Positions 63,929-64,000 of a stretch of 64,000 bases of DNA are shown one piece after another. Each line of letters starts with the position of its first letter. Within the stretch, counting starts at the first letter, position 1. The notes beneath the pieces are model-generated. The model was not told where the DNA came from, did no database searches, and was given only the letters and a program-made list of their open reading frames with translations. Source of the DNA: Pantoea sp. alder81 (GTDB lineage: Bacteria; Pseudomonadota; Gammaproteobacteria; Enterobacterales; Enterobacteriaceae); the NCBI RefSeq assembly GCF_020179835.1, contig NZ_JAIUDA010000006.1, positions 248,001-312,000 on the forward strand, in the 5' to 3' direction. The translations under genes and the position numbers were made by a program.

Positions 63929-64000
63929 AATGGCTCTCAGACTTAAAAACCGCCGAATTCTACCTGAATCACAGATTTTTCGCACCCGCTTACGATGAAA

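Overview
The window is a stretch of enterobacterial core chromosome. Gene order, protein lengths and protein sequences follow the Escherichia coli region running from aas-lplT to queE-queD. Base composition, repeat families and gene content (no fucose operon, no sdaCB, no mazEF, an added garD) point to Erwiniaceae, most likely Pantoea or a close relative. That genus call is an inference from recalled protein similarity; no search was run. There is no prophage, transposase gene, CRISPR array or antibiotic-resistance cassette.

Layout. 41-3378: aas-lplT lysophospholipid salvage operon. 3399-3499: REP repeats. 3523-6638: tas, ygdR, ygdQ and mutH, all on the minus strand. 6639-7322: a long non-coding gap rich in DnaA-box sequences. 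7323-11900: rppH-ptsP, then lgt-thyA. 12096-25664: minor pseudopilins ppdA-ppdB-ygdB-ppdC followed by recC-ptrA-recB-recD, largely with overlapping starts and stops. 25820-28616: argA and amiC, divergent, with two ARG boxes before argA. 28697-29030: three identical initiator tRNA-Met genes on the minus strand. 29235-36193: mltA, tcdA, csdA-csdE, ygdI, the GcvB small RNA and gcvA, ygdD-rlmM. 36193-36490: three tandem 96-bp palindromic repeats. 36607-40399: xni, ppnN, queF, syd. 40424-40922: UvrY-type palindrome and the CsrB small RNA. 40990-42554: yqcC-truC-yqcA. 42681-51740: a complete D-glucarate/galactarate catabolic locus, garD divergent from gudP-gudX-gudD-garL-garR-garK. 51764-51939: 54-bp tandem repeats. 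51960-54689: barA. 54766-55453: decayed rlmD. 55486-63928: relA, mazG, pyrG, eno, queE, an exported inorganic pyrophosphatase and queD.

How the genes fit together. RecB, RecC and RecD form the RecBCD helicase-nuclease, with MutH and Xni as further DNA-repair functions. BarA is the sensor whose partner UvrY activates csrB, and both barA and csrB lie here; CsrB then titrates CsrA. GcvA and GcvB form the divergent glycine-responsive pair. CsdA, CsdE and TcdA make cyclic t6A in tRNA. QueD, QueE and QueF supply three steps of queuosine synthesis. GarD and GudD each dehydrate a sugar diacid to the same keto-deoxy product, which GarL, GarR and GarK convert to pyruvate and 2-phosphoglycerate, feeding enolase, also encoded here.

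The less ordinary items are the DnaA-box cluster upstream of mutH, the rlmD ruin, the merged gar-gud locus, the signal-peptide-bearing pyrophosphatase, two REP subfamilies sharing a GTAG head, and the 96-bp and 54-bp repeat arrays. I did not find a new defence or mobile system.
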